From RUG11237 sp050874665 (GTDB taxonomy: Bacteria; Bacillota; Clostridia; Lachnospirales; Lachnospiraceae): a DNA stretch of 64,000 nt. Positions 7,802 through 17,570 of the stretch are shown one piece after another (the first letter of the stretch is position 1; every line of letters starts with the position of its first letter). Where the stretch lies: positions 372,001 to 436,000 of the forward strand of contig JBNMLC010000001.1 in NCBI GenBank assembly GCA_050874665.1, read 5' to 3'. The position numbers were made by a program, and so were the translations under genes. The notes below the pieces were generated by a model, which ran no database searches, was not told the DNA's origin, and saw only the letters and a program-made list of their open reading frames with translations.

Positions 7802-9103
7802 ATGAGCAGAAAAGATGATTTTAATATAATTAACCTAACAGAAAATCTTGAAAAAAATGCAGAAGAATTAATTCGTGAGGTCAAGACGGAATCAGATACA
7901 AAAAAGTCAGAATTGAAACTGGATATGTACTCTGAAAGACCCCAACGTGAATTGAATACAGATATGTATGAAAGACGACAGCACCAGGAAAGGCAGCATG
8001 CAGGGGAAACGGAAAGATTACATGCAAGAAAAATAGAAAGACCGCAATATGAGCAGCACGAAAACCATAGGAAGCCTCAGATGATGACAGGAGATGAAGA
8101 AATGTCAAAAAGAAGAAAAGAGAAGAGAAGGCCATCAAAAGCGGAAAAAAGACTGAAAAAAAAGATTATGAAAATTGTAATTGTGATTGCGGTGCTTTTC
8201 GGATTGAGTTATGGTCTTGTGTATGCTATGGTGGGAAAAGTCGAATATGAAAGCATGGAAACAGATTATGTGCGCCCAAAAGATGTAGAAAAAGTAAGTG
8301 GAGTTAAGAATATTCTGCTCATAGGTACAGATGCCAGAAGCAGTGATGAGGACGGACGTTCAGACAGTATGATTGTATTGTCTATTAACAGTAAGAAAAA
8401 CAGAATTGTTATGACTTCTATTCTTCGTGACAGTTATGTGGAGATACCGGGGCATGGCTCTAATCGTATTAATGCAGCATATTCTTATGGACAGGAAGAT
8501 TTGTTAATTCAGACGATTGAGCAGAATTTTAAAATACCGATTGATGCATATGCAAAAGTGGATTTCTTTTCCTTTATTGATATTGTAGATGCTGTAGGTG
8601 GAGTGGAAATTGATGTATCCGAAGAGGAAAAAGAATGGGTGAATGCTTATCTGAATGAAACGAATGAACTGCTTGGAAAAGAATTTGGTGATGGATATTT
8701 GACTTCGGCAGGAGTTCAGACATTAAGTGGAAAGCAGGCATTAAGTTATGCAAGAATCCGATATATTGGAACAGATTTTCAAAGAACAGAAAGACAGCGT
8801 GAGATTATTACAGCAGTTGCAGCGAAAGCTAAGACTATGGGACCAACTGCTATTACAAAGTTAATGGATTCTGTTCTTCCTAATGTAAAAACTAATATGA
8901 AACATTCAGAACTGACCTTGCTTGCGATGAAATCAATAATGTACGTGGGTTATGACATGCAGCAGATTCATCTTCCGGCAGATGGCACATGGAAAAATGC
9001 TACGATAAATGGTATGGCTGTATTGCAATTAGATTTTGATGCCAATATTGCAGCATTCAAGGAAGCAGTGTATGGAGAGGGAGCAAAGACTTCTGGAGAA
9101 TAA
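7802..9103 (+). CDS. LytR-CpsA-Psr (LCP) family cell-wall glycopolymer transferase
   Basis: About 433 residues. LCP proteins attach teichoic acids or other glycopolymers to peptidoglycan from lipid-linked precursors, outside the membrane. Residues 1-115 are a highly charged cytoplasmic tail rich in Arg, Glu, His and Gln. One membrane span (IMKIVIVIAVLFGLSYGLVY) follows. The LCP domain then shows NILLIGTDAR, DGRSDSMIVLSINS, TSILRDSYVEIPG, RINAAYSYG and VDFFSFIDIVDAVGGVEIDV; the Arg and Asp residues bind the pyrophosphate lipid. ATG 7802 has AAAGG about 8 bases upstream; an in-frame GTG at 7793 lies inside that site. Last gene of the cysE operon. Confidence 0.9.
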   Translation: MSRKDDFNIINLTENLEKNAEELIREVKTESDTKKSELKLDMYSERPQRELNTDMYERRQHQERQHAGETERLHARKIERPQYEQHENHRKPQMMTGDEEMSKRRKEKRRPSKAEKRLKKKIMKIVIVIAVLFGLSYGLVYAMVGKVEYESMETDYVRPKDVEKVSGVKNILLIGTDARSSDEDGRSDSMIVLSINSKKNRIVMTSILRDSYVEIPGHGSNRINAAYSYGQEDLLIQTIEQNFKIPIDAYAKVDFFSFIDIVDAVGGVEIDVSEEEKEWVNAYLNETNELLGKEFGDGYLTSAGVQTLSGKQALSYARIRYIGTDFQRTERQREIITAVAAKAKTMGPTAITKLMDSVLPNVKTNMKHSELTLLAMKSIMYVGYDMQQIHLPADGTWKNATINGMAVLQLDFDANIAAFKEAVYGEGAKTSGE

Positions 9104-9111
9104 AAAGTAAG

Positions 9112-9141
9112 AATAACGGTAGAAACTCTACCGTTATTTTT
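9112..9141 (+). terminator. Intrinsic terminator after the LCP gene
   Basis: Perfect 12-bp stem AATAACGGTAGA / TCTACCGTTATT with a 3-base loop and a following TTT run. It closes the cysE-to-LCP operon. Confidence 0.9.
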
Positions 9142-9176
9142 GCATAAAGAGCATAGAGATAGAGAAGGAGTGGCAT

Positions 9177-12100
9177 ATGGGTTTACAATTTGTGATTGGA
9201 CAGTCTGGTGCAGGAAAGTCACGATATTTATATGAAGAAATAATAAAAAAATCAACAGAGAGGGAAGAAGAAAACTTTATTTTTATCGTGCCGGAGCAAT
9301 CAACATTGCAGACGGAAATGGAGCTGGTGAAACGCCATCAAAACGGTGGAATTATGAATATTGAAGTGTTGAGTTTTGCGAGACTTTCCTATAACATTAT
9401 GGAAGAAACAGGGACCTTAAATCAAAAGACGTTAGATGATTTGGGAAAAACGTTATTAATCCGAAAGGTTGTAAATAGCAGCAAAAATGAATTTAAAGTC
9501 ATTGGAAATGAATTAAAGAAAACAGGTTATATCAGCGAAGTAAAATCGGTGATTTCAGAATTTATGCAGTATGGGATTATGCCGGAAAACATAGAAAAAA
9601 TGCAGGACATGTTTGAAAGCAGAAAGTTGCTGCAGTACAAATTACAGGATATAAAGAAGGTATATGAAAGCTTTGAAGAATATCGAAAAGAAAAGTATAT
9701 TACTTCGGAGGAGCTTCTTAAGGTGTTAGCAAGAATCCTGGATAAATCTGAAAAAATAAAAAATAGTACGATAGTGTTAGACGGATACACGGGATTTACC
9801 CCTGTGCAGATGGAGGTTATTGAAAAATTGCTGCTACATGCCAGAAAAGTTATCGTTTCAGTAACCTTAGGGTACGGAGAAAATTTAGAAAAAGAAGCAA
9901 AGCCATATGAGTTGTTTTATATGAGTAAAATCATGGTACAGAAAATTTGCAAACTGGCAGAAGAAGGGGGGATACAAAGAGACAAGGATATTCGTATCAG
10001 GGAGAAAATGGTAAAACGATACGAAAAAAATCCTCCAATGGCATTTCTGGAACAAAACTTTTTCCGCTATCAAAAGAAAATTTATACACAGGCTCAAGAG
10101 GCAATCAGCATTCATATGGCAGTAAATCCGTGTGCAGAATTAGAATTTTGTGCAAGAGAAATTGTAAAGCTGACAAAGAAAGGATACTTTTATAAGGATA
10201 TTGCGATTATTGCGGGAGATGCAGAAGAATATATAGGGCACATCGAAGGTATATTTGCAAAATACGGGATTCCGGTGTTTGTGGATGCAAAACGTCCTTT
10301 GATGAATAATATTTTGATTGAATTTATCCGTGCCGCAATGGAAGTAGTCTTGCAGGACTTTAAATATGAAAGTGTGTTTCGATTTTTAAAGACAGGATTT
10401 CACTCTTTTACCTGGGAAGAAGTTGATATCTTAGAAAATTATGTCCGTGCAAATGGGATTCGTGGAATAAAGAAATACAGAGAAAAATGGGTTCGTCCAT
10501 TGCGCAGTATGAATGCGGAACAATTAGAAGAGGTAAACAGACTTAGGGAACGGTTGCTTGGCTATTTTGAACAGGAAGATTTTTATAAATGTATGCGGAA
10601 TAAGAAGATATCTGTAAAGGAAAAGACAGAATGTCTGTATCACTTTTTGGAACGATTTGAGGTTGCGAGACGATTAGAAGCATACGAAGCAATGTTTGAA
10701 GAGGAGGGAAACCCTTCTTTAGCGAAAGAGTACCATCAGGTTTATGAGAAAATTATGCAGGTGCTAGAAGAGATGGTGGAACTTCTGGGAGAAGAGCATA
10801 TAAGCATAGAAGACTATCGGGATATTTTAGAGGCAGGCATTTTGGAGGTAAGAATTGGAATTATTCCGGCGGGTACAGATGTAGTTACCATTGGAGAATT
10901 AGAACGAAGCCGTTTAGAGCATGTGAAGGTTTTGTTTGTAGTGGGTGTTAATGATGGAAAGATACCAAAAAAAGCGACAAATAAAGGTGTTTTTTCAGAG
11001 CTGGAACGGGAAGCAATGTATAGGAATGACATTGTTTTGGCACCTACAGTAAAGGAGCAATCCTTTATGCAGCGTTTTTATTTATATATGCAATTAACGA
11101 AACCGAAAGATTGTCTTTATCTTTCCTATGCAAAAATGAATCAAAAGGGTGAAAGCATCAGACCCTCTTATTTGATTCAAACATTTTTGAAAATGTATTC
11201 GGGAATGTCTGTACAGGAAGAAAGTAATCTACAGTTAAAGGAGTATTTAGTAACCCCTAAAAATGGGTTGGATTATTTAGCGGAAGGTTATGCAGCTTAT
11301 CGGGAGGGCGAAAAAGATGTAACGTGGGAGGCACTGTATGAGTGGTATATGGAACAAGATAGTTACAAAGATGTAGTGAAACAGCTTAATCAGGCTTGCT
11401 TTTATGGAAATTATGAGACAGAAATAGGCAAAGCAGCAGCACATGCACTGTATGGGACAACCTTGACGAATAGCGTAACAAGGCTTGAAAAATATGCGCA
11501 GTGTTCTTATGCACATTTTCTTTTATATGGATTGCAGTTAAAAGAAAGAGAAGAATATAAATTTGCAGAGGTTGATTTGGGAAATGTATTGCATTTAGCT
11601 TTAGAGCTGTTCTCAAAGCGTATGGAAGAAAGCATATACAACTGGTTTGACATTCCTGCACAAGTTATGGAGGAATGGGCGAATCAGACCATAGAGGAAA
11701 GCGTAATTCAGTATGGAAATACTGTATTATTTCAGACAGAACGAGACAAGTATAAAATATGCAGGGCAAAACAACTGATGCAAACTACGGTTGCAGCGCT
11801 AAGCAGACAATTGCGAAAAGGAAAATTCACACCTAAAAATTATGAATTAGGTTTTTCTGTTGCAACGGATATGGATGAGGTGACAATCGCATTATCGAAA
11901 GAAGAAAAGATGAAATTAAAAGGGCGAATTGATCGTGTGGATACATACGAAAATGAAACACAGGTGTATGTAAAAGTAATCGATTATAAGTCAGGTAATA
12001 CAAGCTTTAACATAGCAGCGTTATACCACGGTTTACAGTTGCAATTAGTGTTATATATGGATGCAGCTATGAAAAGCATTCAAAAAGGGACGGACAAAAA

Positions 12101-12620
12101 AGTAAGTCCCGCAGGGATTTTTTATTATAATATTGACAATCCAATGGTAGACGGAGAAGCAGGGGACACTACGGAAACGATAGACAAGAAAATACAAGAA
12201 AAACTTCGAATGAATGGACTGGTGAATGATAAGGAAGAAGTAATTGATCTATTAGACGCAGAGTTTGATAAAAAGTCAGATGTCATACCAGTGACAAAAA
12301 ATAAAGATGGAAGTCTGTCAAAAGCATCTAAGGTTGTAGAAGAACGGGATTTTTCCATGTTGATGAATTTTGTGAATAAAAAGATTGTAGATTTAGGACA
12401 AGGAATTATGTCTGGAGATGTGAGTATCCGGCCTTATGAATTTGATAACAGAACAGCTTGTGACTATTGCAAGTTAAAAAGTGTATGTGGCTTTGATAAA
12501 AAACTGCCGGGATATCAATATAAGAAGCTTCAGAAGTTTTCGGAAGAAGAAATATTAGAAAAGATTAGGGGGGAAGAAAATGGCGATGAATTTTACACAG
12601 GACCAGCAGAGAGTCATTGA
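9177..12620 (+). CDS. addB: ATP-dependent helicase/deoxyribonuclease subunit AddB
   Basis: Subunit of the AddAB helicase-nuclease that resects double-strand breaks for RecA; the Firmicute counterpart of RecBCD. 1147 residues, as expected. The N-terminus carries a Walker A (GQSGAGKS, residues 8-15) followed by an inactive helicase-like region that in the family recognises Chi. The C-terminal RecB-type nuclease has VKVIDYKSGN and the Cys residues that hold a 4Fe-4S cluster: one in YAQCSYAHFLLYGL and three in CDYCKLKSVC near the end. The start has AGAAGGAG 7 bases upstream. Its last 41 bases overlap addA, typical of coupled translation. Confidence 0.97.
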   Translation: MGLQFVIGQSGAGKSRYLYEEIIKKSTEREEENFIFIVPEQSTLQTEMELVKRHQNGGIMNIEVLSFARLSYNIMEETGTLNQKTLDDLGKTLLIRKVVNSSKNEFKVIGNELKKTGYISEVKSVISEFMQYGIMPENIEKMQDMFESRKLLQYKLQDIKKVYESFEEYRKEKYITSEELLKVLARILDKSEKIKNSTIVLDGYTGFTPVQMEVIEKLLLHARKVIVSVTLGYGENLEKEAKPYELFYMSKIMVQKICKLAEEGGIQRDKDIRIREKMVKRYEKNPPMAFLEQNFFRYQKKIYTQAQEAISIHMAVNPCAELEFCAREIVKLTKKGYFYKDIAIIAGDAEEYIGHIEGIFAKYGIPVFVDAKRPLMNNILIEFIRAAMEVVLQDFKYESVFRFLKTGFHSFTWEEVDILENYVRANGIRGIKKYREKWVRPLRSMNAEQLEEVNRLRERLLGYFEQEDFYKCMRNKKISVKEKTECLYHFLERFEVARRLEAYEAMFEEEGNPSLAKEYHQVYEKIMQVLEEMVELLGEEHISIEDYRDILEAGILEVRIGIIPAGTDVVTIGELERSRLEHVKVLFVVGVNDGKIPKKATNKGVFSELEREAMYRNDIVLAPTVKEQSFMQRFYLYMQLTKPKDCLYLSYAKMNQKGESIRPSYLIQTFLKMYSGMSVQEESNLQLKEYLVTPKNGLDYLAEGYAAYREGEKDVTWEALYEWYMEQDSYKDVVKQLNQACFYGNYETEIGKAAAHALYGTTLTNSVTRLEKYAQCSYAHFLLYGLQLKEREEYKFAEVDLGNVLHLALELFSKRMEESIYNWFDIPAQVMEEWANQTIEESVIQYGNTVLFQTERDKYKICRAKQLMQTTVAALSRQLRKGKFTPKNYELGFSVATDMDEVTIALSKEEKMKLKGRIDRVDTYENETQVYVKVIDYKSGNTSFNIAALYHGLQLQLVLYMDAAMKSIQKGTDKKVSPAGIFYYNIDNPMVDGEAGDTTETIDKKIQEKLRMNGLVNDKEEVIDLLDAEFDKKSDVIPVTKNKDGSLSKASKVVEERDFSMLMNFVNKKIVDLGQGIMSGDVSIRPYEFDNRTACDYCKLKSVCGFDKKLPGYQYKKLQKFSEEEILEKIRGEENGDEFYTGPAESH

Positions 12621-15600
12621 TACGACTGGAAAAAATATTTTGGTATCCGCTTCCGCCGGTTCAGGAAAGACTGCGGTTCTGGTAGCCAGAATTATGAAAA
12701 AAGTGTGTGAGGAGGGCATAGATATTGATCGTTTGCTAATTGTGACTTTTACAAATGCCGCCGCCGCTGAAATGCGTGAACGTATTCATAATGCATTGAC
12801 AGAGCGGATAGAAGATGAACCTGAAAATGAACATTTACAGCGGCAATTAGTGTTATTAATGAATGCCCAGATTACAACAATACACAGCTTTTGTCTATAT
12901 TTAGTTAGAAATCATTTTGAAATGGTAGATATTGACCCTTCTTTTCGACTCGGAGACGAGGGAGAAATGAAACTGTTAAAGAATGATATACTCGATGAAA
13001 TGTTAGAAGAATATTACAGTGAGGGTAGGGAAGAATTTCTGGAAATGATAGAAACAATGACTACCCAGAGAAAAGATGATTCGATTAAAGAATATATTCT
13101 AAGTATATATGAATTTGCCATGAGTTATCCCTGGCCAAAGGAATGGCTAAACAAAGCAAAATGTCAATATGAATGTGAAAATTTTGATGATTCAGATTGG
13201 ATTGAATTTTTAAAGAATGAAGTAAATAAAACCGTATTCGACGTAAAACAGGAAATATTGCGTGCTATCAAAATTGCAAATCTTTCCGATGGTCCTTATA
13301 TGTATGTGGAAGCATTAGAGAGTGATTTGAAACTGCTTACAATGCTTGAGAATGCAAAAAGTTATGAAGAACAACAGGAAGAATTTAGTCAGCTATCCTT
13401 TGCTACCCTGTCAAGAAAGAGAGATGCTTCTGTATCAGAAGATAAAAAAGAGCAGGTAAAAGCCATTCGTGACAAAGTAAAAAAGAGTTTAAAAGAAATA
13501 AAGGAGCAGTATTTCTATGAAAATAAAGAAGCGTTAAGCTGGCAAATAAACAATGCCGGTAAACTGGCAGGTATGTTAATAGAATTTACAGAAAAATTTA
13601 TTGACTGCTATGGACAGGCAAAACGGGAAAAAATGTTGCTGGATTTTAATGATTTAGAGCATTTTGCCATTGAAATTTTAATGGATGAAAATAAAGAGTA
13701 TACGGGTGTGGCAAAAGAGTTGCAGGAGCACTTCCATGAAATTATGACGGATGAGTATCAGGATAGCAACTTGGTTCAGGAAATTATTCTGACCGGAGTT
13801 TCGAAACAGTCCTGCGGTGGCAGTAATATGTTTATGGTGGGAGATGTAAAGCAGGGAATTTATCGTTTCCGTCTGGCGAGACCGGAACTGTTTATGGAAA
13901 AGCATGACAGTTATTGTAAAGAAGAAGTCGAGGATTCTGTAAGGATTGATTTACATAAGAATTTTCGAAGCCGTGATAATGTGATTAAGACGGTGAATTT
14001 TATATTTGCACAGTTAATGCGAAAAGAATTTGGAAATATTGCCTATGATGATACAGAGGCATTGTTTCTGGGGGCTGAGTATGAAGAAGCGGAAAACATG
14101 GATTATGCTACAGAGCTTTTGTTGGTGGATACGGCAGGGGAAAAAGAATTAAAGCTTGCACAAAACGAAGAATATACGAAGATTGAGTTAGAAGCACGAA
14201 TGATTGCAGAGCGTATTAAAAAGATTGTGAACGAAGAATATATTTATGATAAGAAAGAAAAAAAATTCCGGAAAGCTTCCTATGGAGATATTGTCATCTT
14301 GCTTCGCACCATGCGCGGGTATGCAGAAAATATTAGTGAGGTATTGAGAGAATATGATATTCCTGTGATAATTACTTCGCAGACAGGATATTTTGCAGCA
14401 ATAGAAGTACAGACAGTATTAAATATGCTCGCAGTCATAGATAACCCTAAGCAAGATATTCCATTGGCGGCTGTATTAGCTTCGCCAATTGGAAAGCTTT
14501 CGGCATTTGAGATGGCAGAAATAAAAAGTTGTTATCGCGATAGTTCCTTTGAACAGGCAGTTTTTGCATACGCTGCGGAAGGAAGTAAAGAGGAGATAAA
14601 GCAGAAGTTGCAGGTGTTTTTGGGATTATTACAAAAAATAAGGAAAATGGTTCCGTATACCCCAATTCATACCATAATTGAAAATGTTTTGGAACTTAGT
14701 GGATATCTCAATTACGTAACTGCTATGCCTGGGGGAAAACAACGAAGAGGAAATTTAGAAATGTTAGTGGAAAAAGCAGTTGCATACGAAAAAAGCAGTT
14801 ACAGTGGGTTGTTTCATTTTATCAGGTATATGGAGCAGCTAAAAAAATACGATGTGGATTTTGGAGAAGCAGTTGCGAAGGAAAATGCAGATAATTCGGT
14901 AGAAATTATGAGTATTCATAAAAGCAAAGGGTTGGAATTTCCGATTGTTTTTGTATCTGCTACCAGCAAAAACTTTAATTTACAGGATACGAGGGCAAAG
15001 GTGTGCTTAGACTTGGATTTTGGAATTGGTGTGGACAGCTATGACTTAGAACAACGTGTTAAAAAACCTACATTATTGAAAAGGGTAATTGCAAGAAAAC
15101 AAAAATTAGAAACGGTGGCGGAGGAATTACGTGTTTTCTATGTGGCATTAACCAGGGCAGAAGAAAAACTAATAATTACAGGCGTGTTAGAGGATATGGA
15201 GAAAAAATTAAAGGAATATGAAATGCTGGCAAATATGCAGGAAAATTGTATATCATACAGAATGCTTAGTAATACAACAAATTATTTAGATTGGATTTTG
15301 CAGACATTTTACCGTCATAATGCAATGCGCAACATACAGGAAATGTATGAAGCATCGGTTTATGAGGGAAAGTCCTTATATAATGATGATGTAGCATTGA
15401 AGGTAGTGCTGAATGGAATCGGCGATATCGTCGAACAATTAAAATATCGCCATATAGAAAATCAAATGAAAAGCAGAGAGATTGTACTTTCCATGCAAAA
15501 TACACAAAGCTTTAAAAACGAAAAAGAACTAATTTCAAAAAAATTTTCCATTGGATACCAACATGAGAAGCATGAGAATATTCATTCTAAAATTAGTGTT

Positions 15601-16239
15601 TCGGAGTTAAAGGAGTCTGCACTGCAAAAGATGGTAGAAGAAGAGGCAATAGAAAGAATATATGAAACACATAGACAAGAACCATATATTCCATCTTTTG
15701 CGAGAATGGCGGAAGAAAAAATTGGGGGAACAGAGCGAGGAAATGCTTATCATAAAGTTATGGAGCTGACTGCCGGTAAAAAAATAGAGGGGGAAGAGGA
15801 CTTAAGAAATATACTAGAAGAGATTGTCCGAAGTGAAAAAATGACGGCAGAACAGATCGATTTATTATCTATTCCAAAACTTATGAAATTTTATGCCTCA
15901 CCGTTGGCAGAGAGAATGTATAAAGCAGGCATGCAGGGGAAATTGTACAAAGAGCAACCATTTTTAATAGGGAAAGATGTTTCTGAAATATATAATAAGT
16001 CCTATCAGGAAAAGGAAATGGTGCTAATTCAGGGAATTATAGATGCTTTTTTTGAAGAGGAAGATGGCATAATTTTGGTGGACTATAAAACGGATCGAGT
16101 AGAAAATGGAGAGGAGTTAGTATTACGGTATAAGGAACAGCTTGTGCAATATGCACAAGCCTTAGAAGCTTTAAAAAACAGGAAAGTTAGAGAAAAAATA
16201 CTATATTCTTTTCATTTGGGACAAATTGTTTGTGTATAA
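12580..16239 (+). CDS. addA: ATP-dependent helicase/nuclease subunit AddA
   Basis: 1219 residues, a UvrD/PcrA-type 3'-5' helicase fused to a C-terminal RecB-family nuclease. Motif I is SASAGSGKTAVLVARI (Walker A at 24-31), with IVTFTNAAAAEMRERI and ITTIHSFCL next. The Walker B helicase motif is MTDEYQDSN, then GDVKQGIYRFRLA, HKNFRSRDNVI, SIHKSKGLEFPIVFV and RVFYVALTRAEEKLIITG. The nuclease core ILVDYKTDR with EQLVQYAQAL is intact near the C-terminus. The N-terminus MAMNFTQDQQ begins inside addB behind GGGGGGAAG. Partner of AddB in break repair. Confidence 0.98.
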   Translation: MAMNFTQDQQRVIDTTGKNILVSASAGSGKTAVLVARIMKKVCEEGIDIDRLLIVTFTNAAAAEMRERIHNALTERIEDEPENEHLQRQLVLLMNAQITTIHSFCLYLVRNHFEMVDIDPSFRLGDEGEMKLLKNDILDEMLEEYYSEGREEFLEMIETMTTQRKDDSIKEYILSIYEFAMSYPWPKEWLNKAKCQYECENFDDSDWIEFLKNEVNKTVFDVKQEILRAIKIANLSDGPYMYVEALESDLKLLTMLENAKSYEEQQEEFSQLSFATLSRKRDASVSEDKKEQVKAIRDKVKKSLKEIKEQYFYENKEALSWQINNAGKLAGMLIEFTEKFIDCYGQAKREKMLLDFNDLEHFAIEILMDENKEYTGVAKELQEHFHEIMTDEYQDSNLVQEIILTGVSKQSCGGSNMFMVGDVKQGIYRFRLARPELFMEKHDSYCKEEVEDSVRIDLHKNFRSRDNVIKTVNFIFAQLMRKEFGNIAYDDTEALFLGAEYEEAENMDYATELLLVDTAGEKELKLAQNEEYTKIELEARMIAERIKKIVNEEYIYDKKEKKFRKASYGDIVILLRTMRGYAENISEVLREYDIPVIITSQTGYFAAIEVQTVLNMLAVIDNPKQDIPLAAVLASPIGKLSAFEMAEIKSCYRDSSFEQAVFAYAAEGSKEEIKQKLQVFLGLLQKIRKMVPYTPIHTIIENVLELSGYLNYVTAMPGGKQRRGNLEMLVEKAVAYEKSSYSGLFHFIRYMEQLKKYDVDFGEAVAKENADNSVEIMSIHKSKGLEFPIVFVSATSKNFNLQDTRAKVCLDLDFGIGVDSYDLEQRVKKPTLLKRVIARKQKLETVAEELRVFYVALTRAEEKLIITGVLEDMEKKLKEYEMLANMQENCISYRMLSNTTNYLDWILQTFYRHNAMRNIQEMYEASVYEGKSLYNDDVALKVVLNGIGDIVEQLKYRHIENQMKSREIVLSMQNTQSFKNEKELISKKFSIGYQHEKHENIHSKISVSELKESALQKMVEEEAIERIYETHRQEPYIPSFARMAEEKIGGTERGNAYHKVMELTAGKKIEGEEDLRNILEEIVRSEKMTAEQIDLLSIPKLMKFYASPLAERMYKAGMQGKLYKEQPFLIGKDVSEIYNKSYQEKEMVLIQGIIDAFFEEEDGIILVDYKTDRVENGEELVLRYKEQLVQYAQALEALKNRKVREKILYSFHLGQIVCV

Positions 16240-16499
16240 TTTTGCTTTTTTGAGAAAAAGACAAAAAAATACACAAAAATCGTAAAATAACAAAACGACA
16301 TTATTGTAAACTATTGTGAATAGATTTATTTCTTAATATTTGATAAAATGCTCTTGTAAGAAATCTTAGTAAAGGTTCCTCTTATGGGAGCTTTTTGTCG
16401 TAGGAAGAATAGTCGATGTTTTTCACTATCTAAAATTCTTGCACGGTGTGCGCACACAAATTCCAAAGAAAATACGAAAAGGGAGGATACAAGAAATTA
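16240..16499 (+). other. Intergenic leader before the pilus-like cluster, with a small hairpin
   Basis: 260 bases with no gene on either strand. It is very AT-rich. At 16372-16397 AAGGTTCC and GGGAGCTT form an imperfect stem followed by TTTTT, which could be an attenuator or terminator in the leader of the next operon. Several TTGT... and TAAAAT elements are present but none has good spacing, so I do not call a promoter. Confidence 0.4.
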
Positions 16500-17570
16500 A
16501 TGGAAGAAATTGAATATGGAGTCAGAACAGGAGTTTTGCATTTAGAAAGTTTACAGGAGTCAGACTTTGGTGTTCTTATGGAGTACATAAAAAAGAGTAG
16601 TGTGACAGATATTAATTGGAATGGAACAGCACTCTGGATTGATGATTTGTATAAGGGAAGGTATAAGGCTGATATTGTGTTAAGTGATAAATACCTCCAA
16701 TGCTTTTCTGCAAAATTATCCAATGTGGTTAGCAGGCAGTTTAATAAATATAGCCCGATTCTGGAGGCGGAAACAGACGAGCTGCGTATCAGTGTAATTC
16801 ATCAAGAGGTTGCAAATGCCGGAACAGTATTGTCTATACGGAAAATTCCACGAGAAATACGGATGGTCAGAGAAAATATGATAGATGACGGCTATTGCAG
16901 CGGACAAGTCGAGGGGCTGCTGGCTGCTTGTGTAAAAGCAAACATGAATATTATTATCTGTGGATTACCAGGTGTAGGAAAAACGGAATTATTAAAATAT
17001 CTTGGAATGTATATTGAAGATAGAGAACGTATTATTACACTGGAGGATAATCTGGAACTTCATTTTCCGGCAGTTTATCCGGATAAAGATTGTGTAGAAT
17101 TTAAGGTCAATGAAAAATTTTCCTATCAAGCTGCAATAAAAGCAAGTTTAAGATTGTTGCCTACGTGGTTACTGGTATCTGAAATAAGATCAACAGAGGT
17201 CAAGTATCTTTTAGAGGCAATATCTACCGGAACACATTGCATGTCTACCATACATGCAGAATGTGTTGAGATGATACCAAACAGATTGAAGAATATGGCA
17301 GGTGACAGTAGCAGAGATTGGGAAGAGGAAGCATTTCGGCATATTGATGTTGGCGTGTATATAAGGAAAGAAATAAAAGAGAAAGGAGAAATCGCAAGAC
17401 ATATTGCACAAGTATGTTTTTTTGAACGAAAGGAGGAGCAGAATATAGCTACAATGGTAGTAGACAATGGTTATGTTATCTCAAATAATATTCCAGAGAG
17501 TAAGCAAAAGAAATTCGAATTATACAATGTAGAAGTACCGCAGCTAGAACAGGAGGTCTTTTATGGATAA
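16500..17570 (+). CDS. CpaF/TadA-type secretion ATPase (Tad/type IVb pilus-like)
   Basis: About 356 residues. GspE/VirB11-superfamily ATPases power assembly of Flp/Tad pili or type II/IV secretion from the cytoplasmic face. Seen here: an N-terminal domain ending ISVIHQEVANAGTVLSIRKIP, Walker A GLPGVGKTE near residue 155, the Asp-box region ITLEDNLELHF, Walker B TWLLVSEIRS near 220 and the His-box MSTIHAE near 249. This order is that of CpaF. ATG 16500 gives MEEIEYGVRTG; the GGGAGG upstream is about 13 bases away, longer than usual, and an in-frame GTG at 16446 has no ribosome-binding site. Its end overlaps the next gene by 8 bases. A stand-alone single ATPase; no TadZ is nearby. Confidence 0.8.
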   Translation: MEEIEYGVRTGVLHLESLQESDFGVLMEYIKKSSVTDINWNGTALWIDDLYKGRYKADIVLSDKYLQCFSAKLSNVVSRQFNKYSPILEAETDELRISVIHQEVANAGTVLSIRKIPREIRMVRENMIDDGYCSGQVEGLLAACVKANMNIIICGLPGVGKTELLKYLGMYIEDRERIITLEDNLELHFPAVYPDKDCVEFKVNEKFSYQAAIKASLRLLPTWLLVSEIRSTEVKYLLEAISTGTHCMSTIHAECVEMIPNRLKNMAGDSSRDWEEEAFRHIDVGVYIRKEIKEKGEIARHIAQVCFFERKEEQNIATMVVDNGYVISNNIPESKQKKFELYNVEVPQLEQEVFYG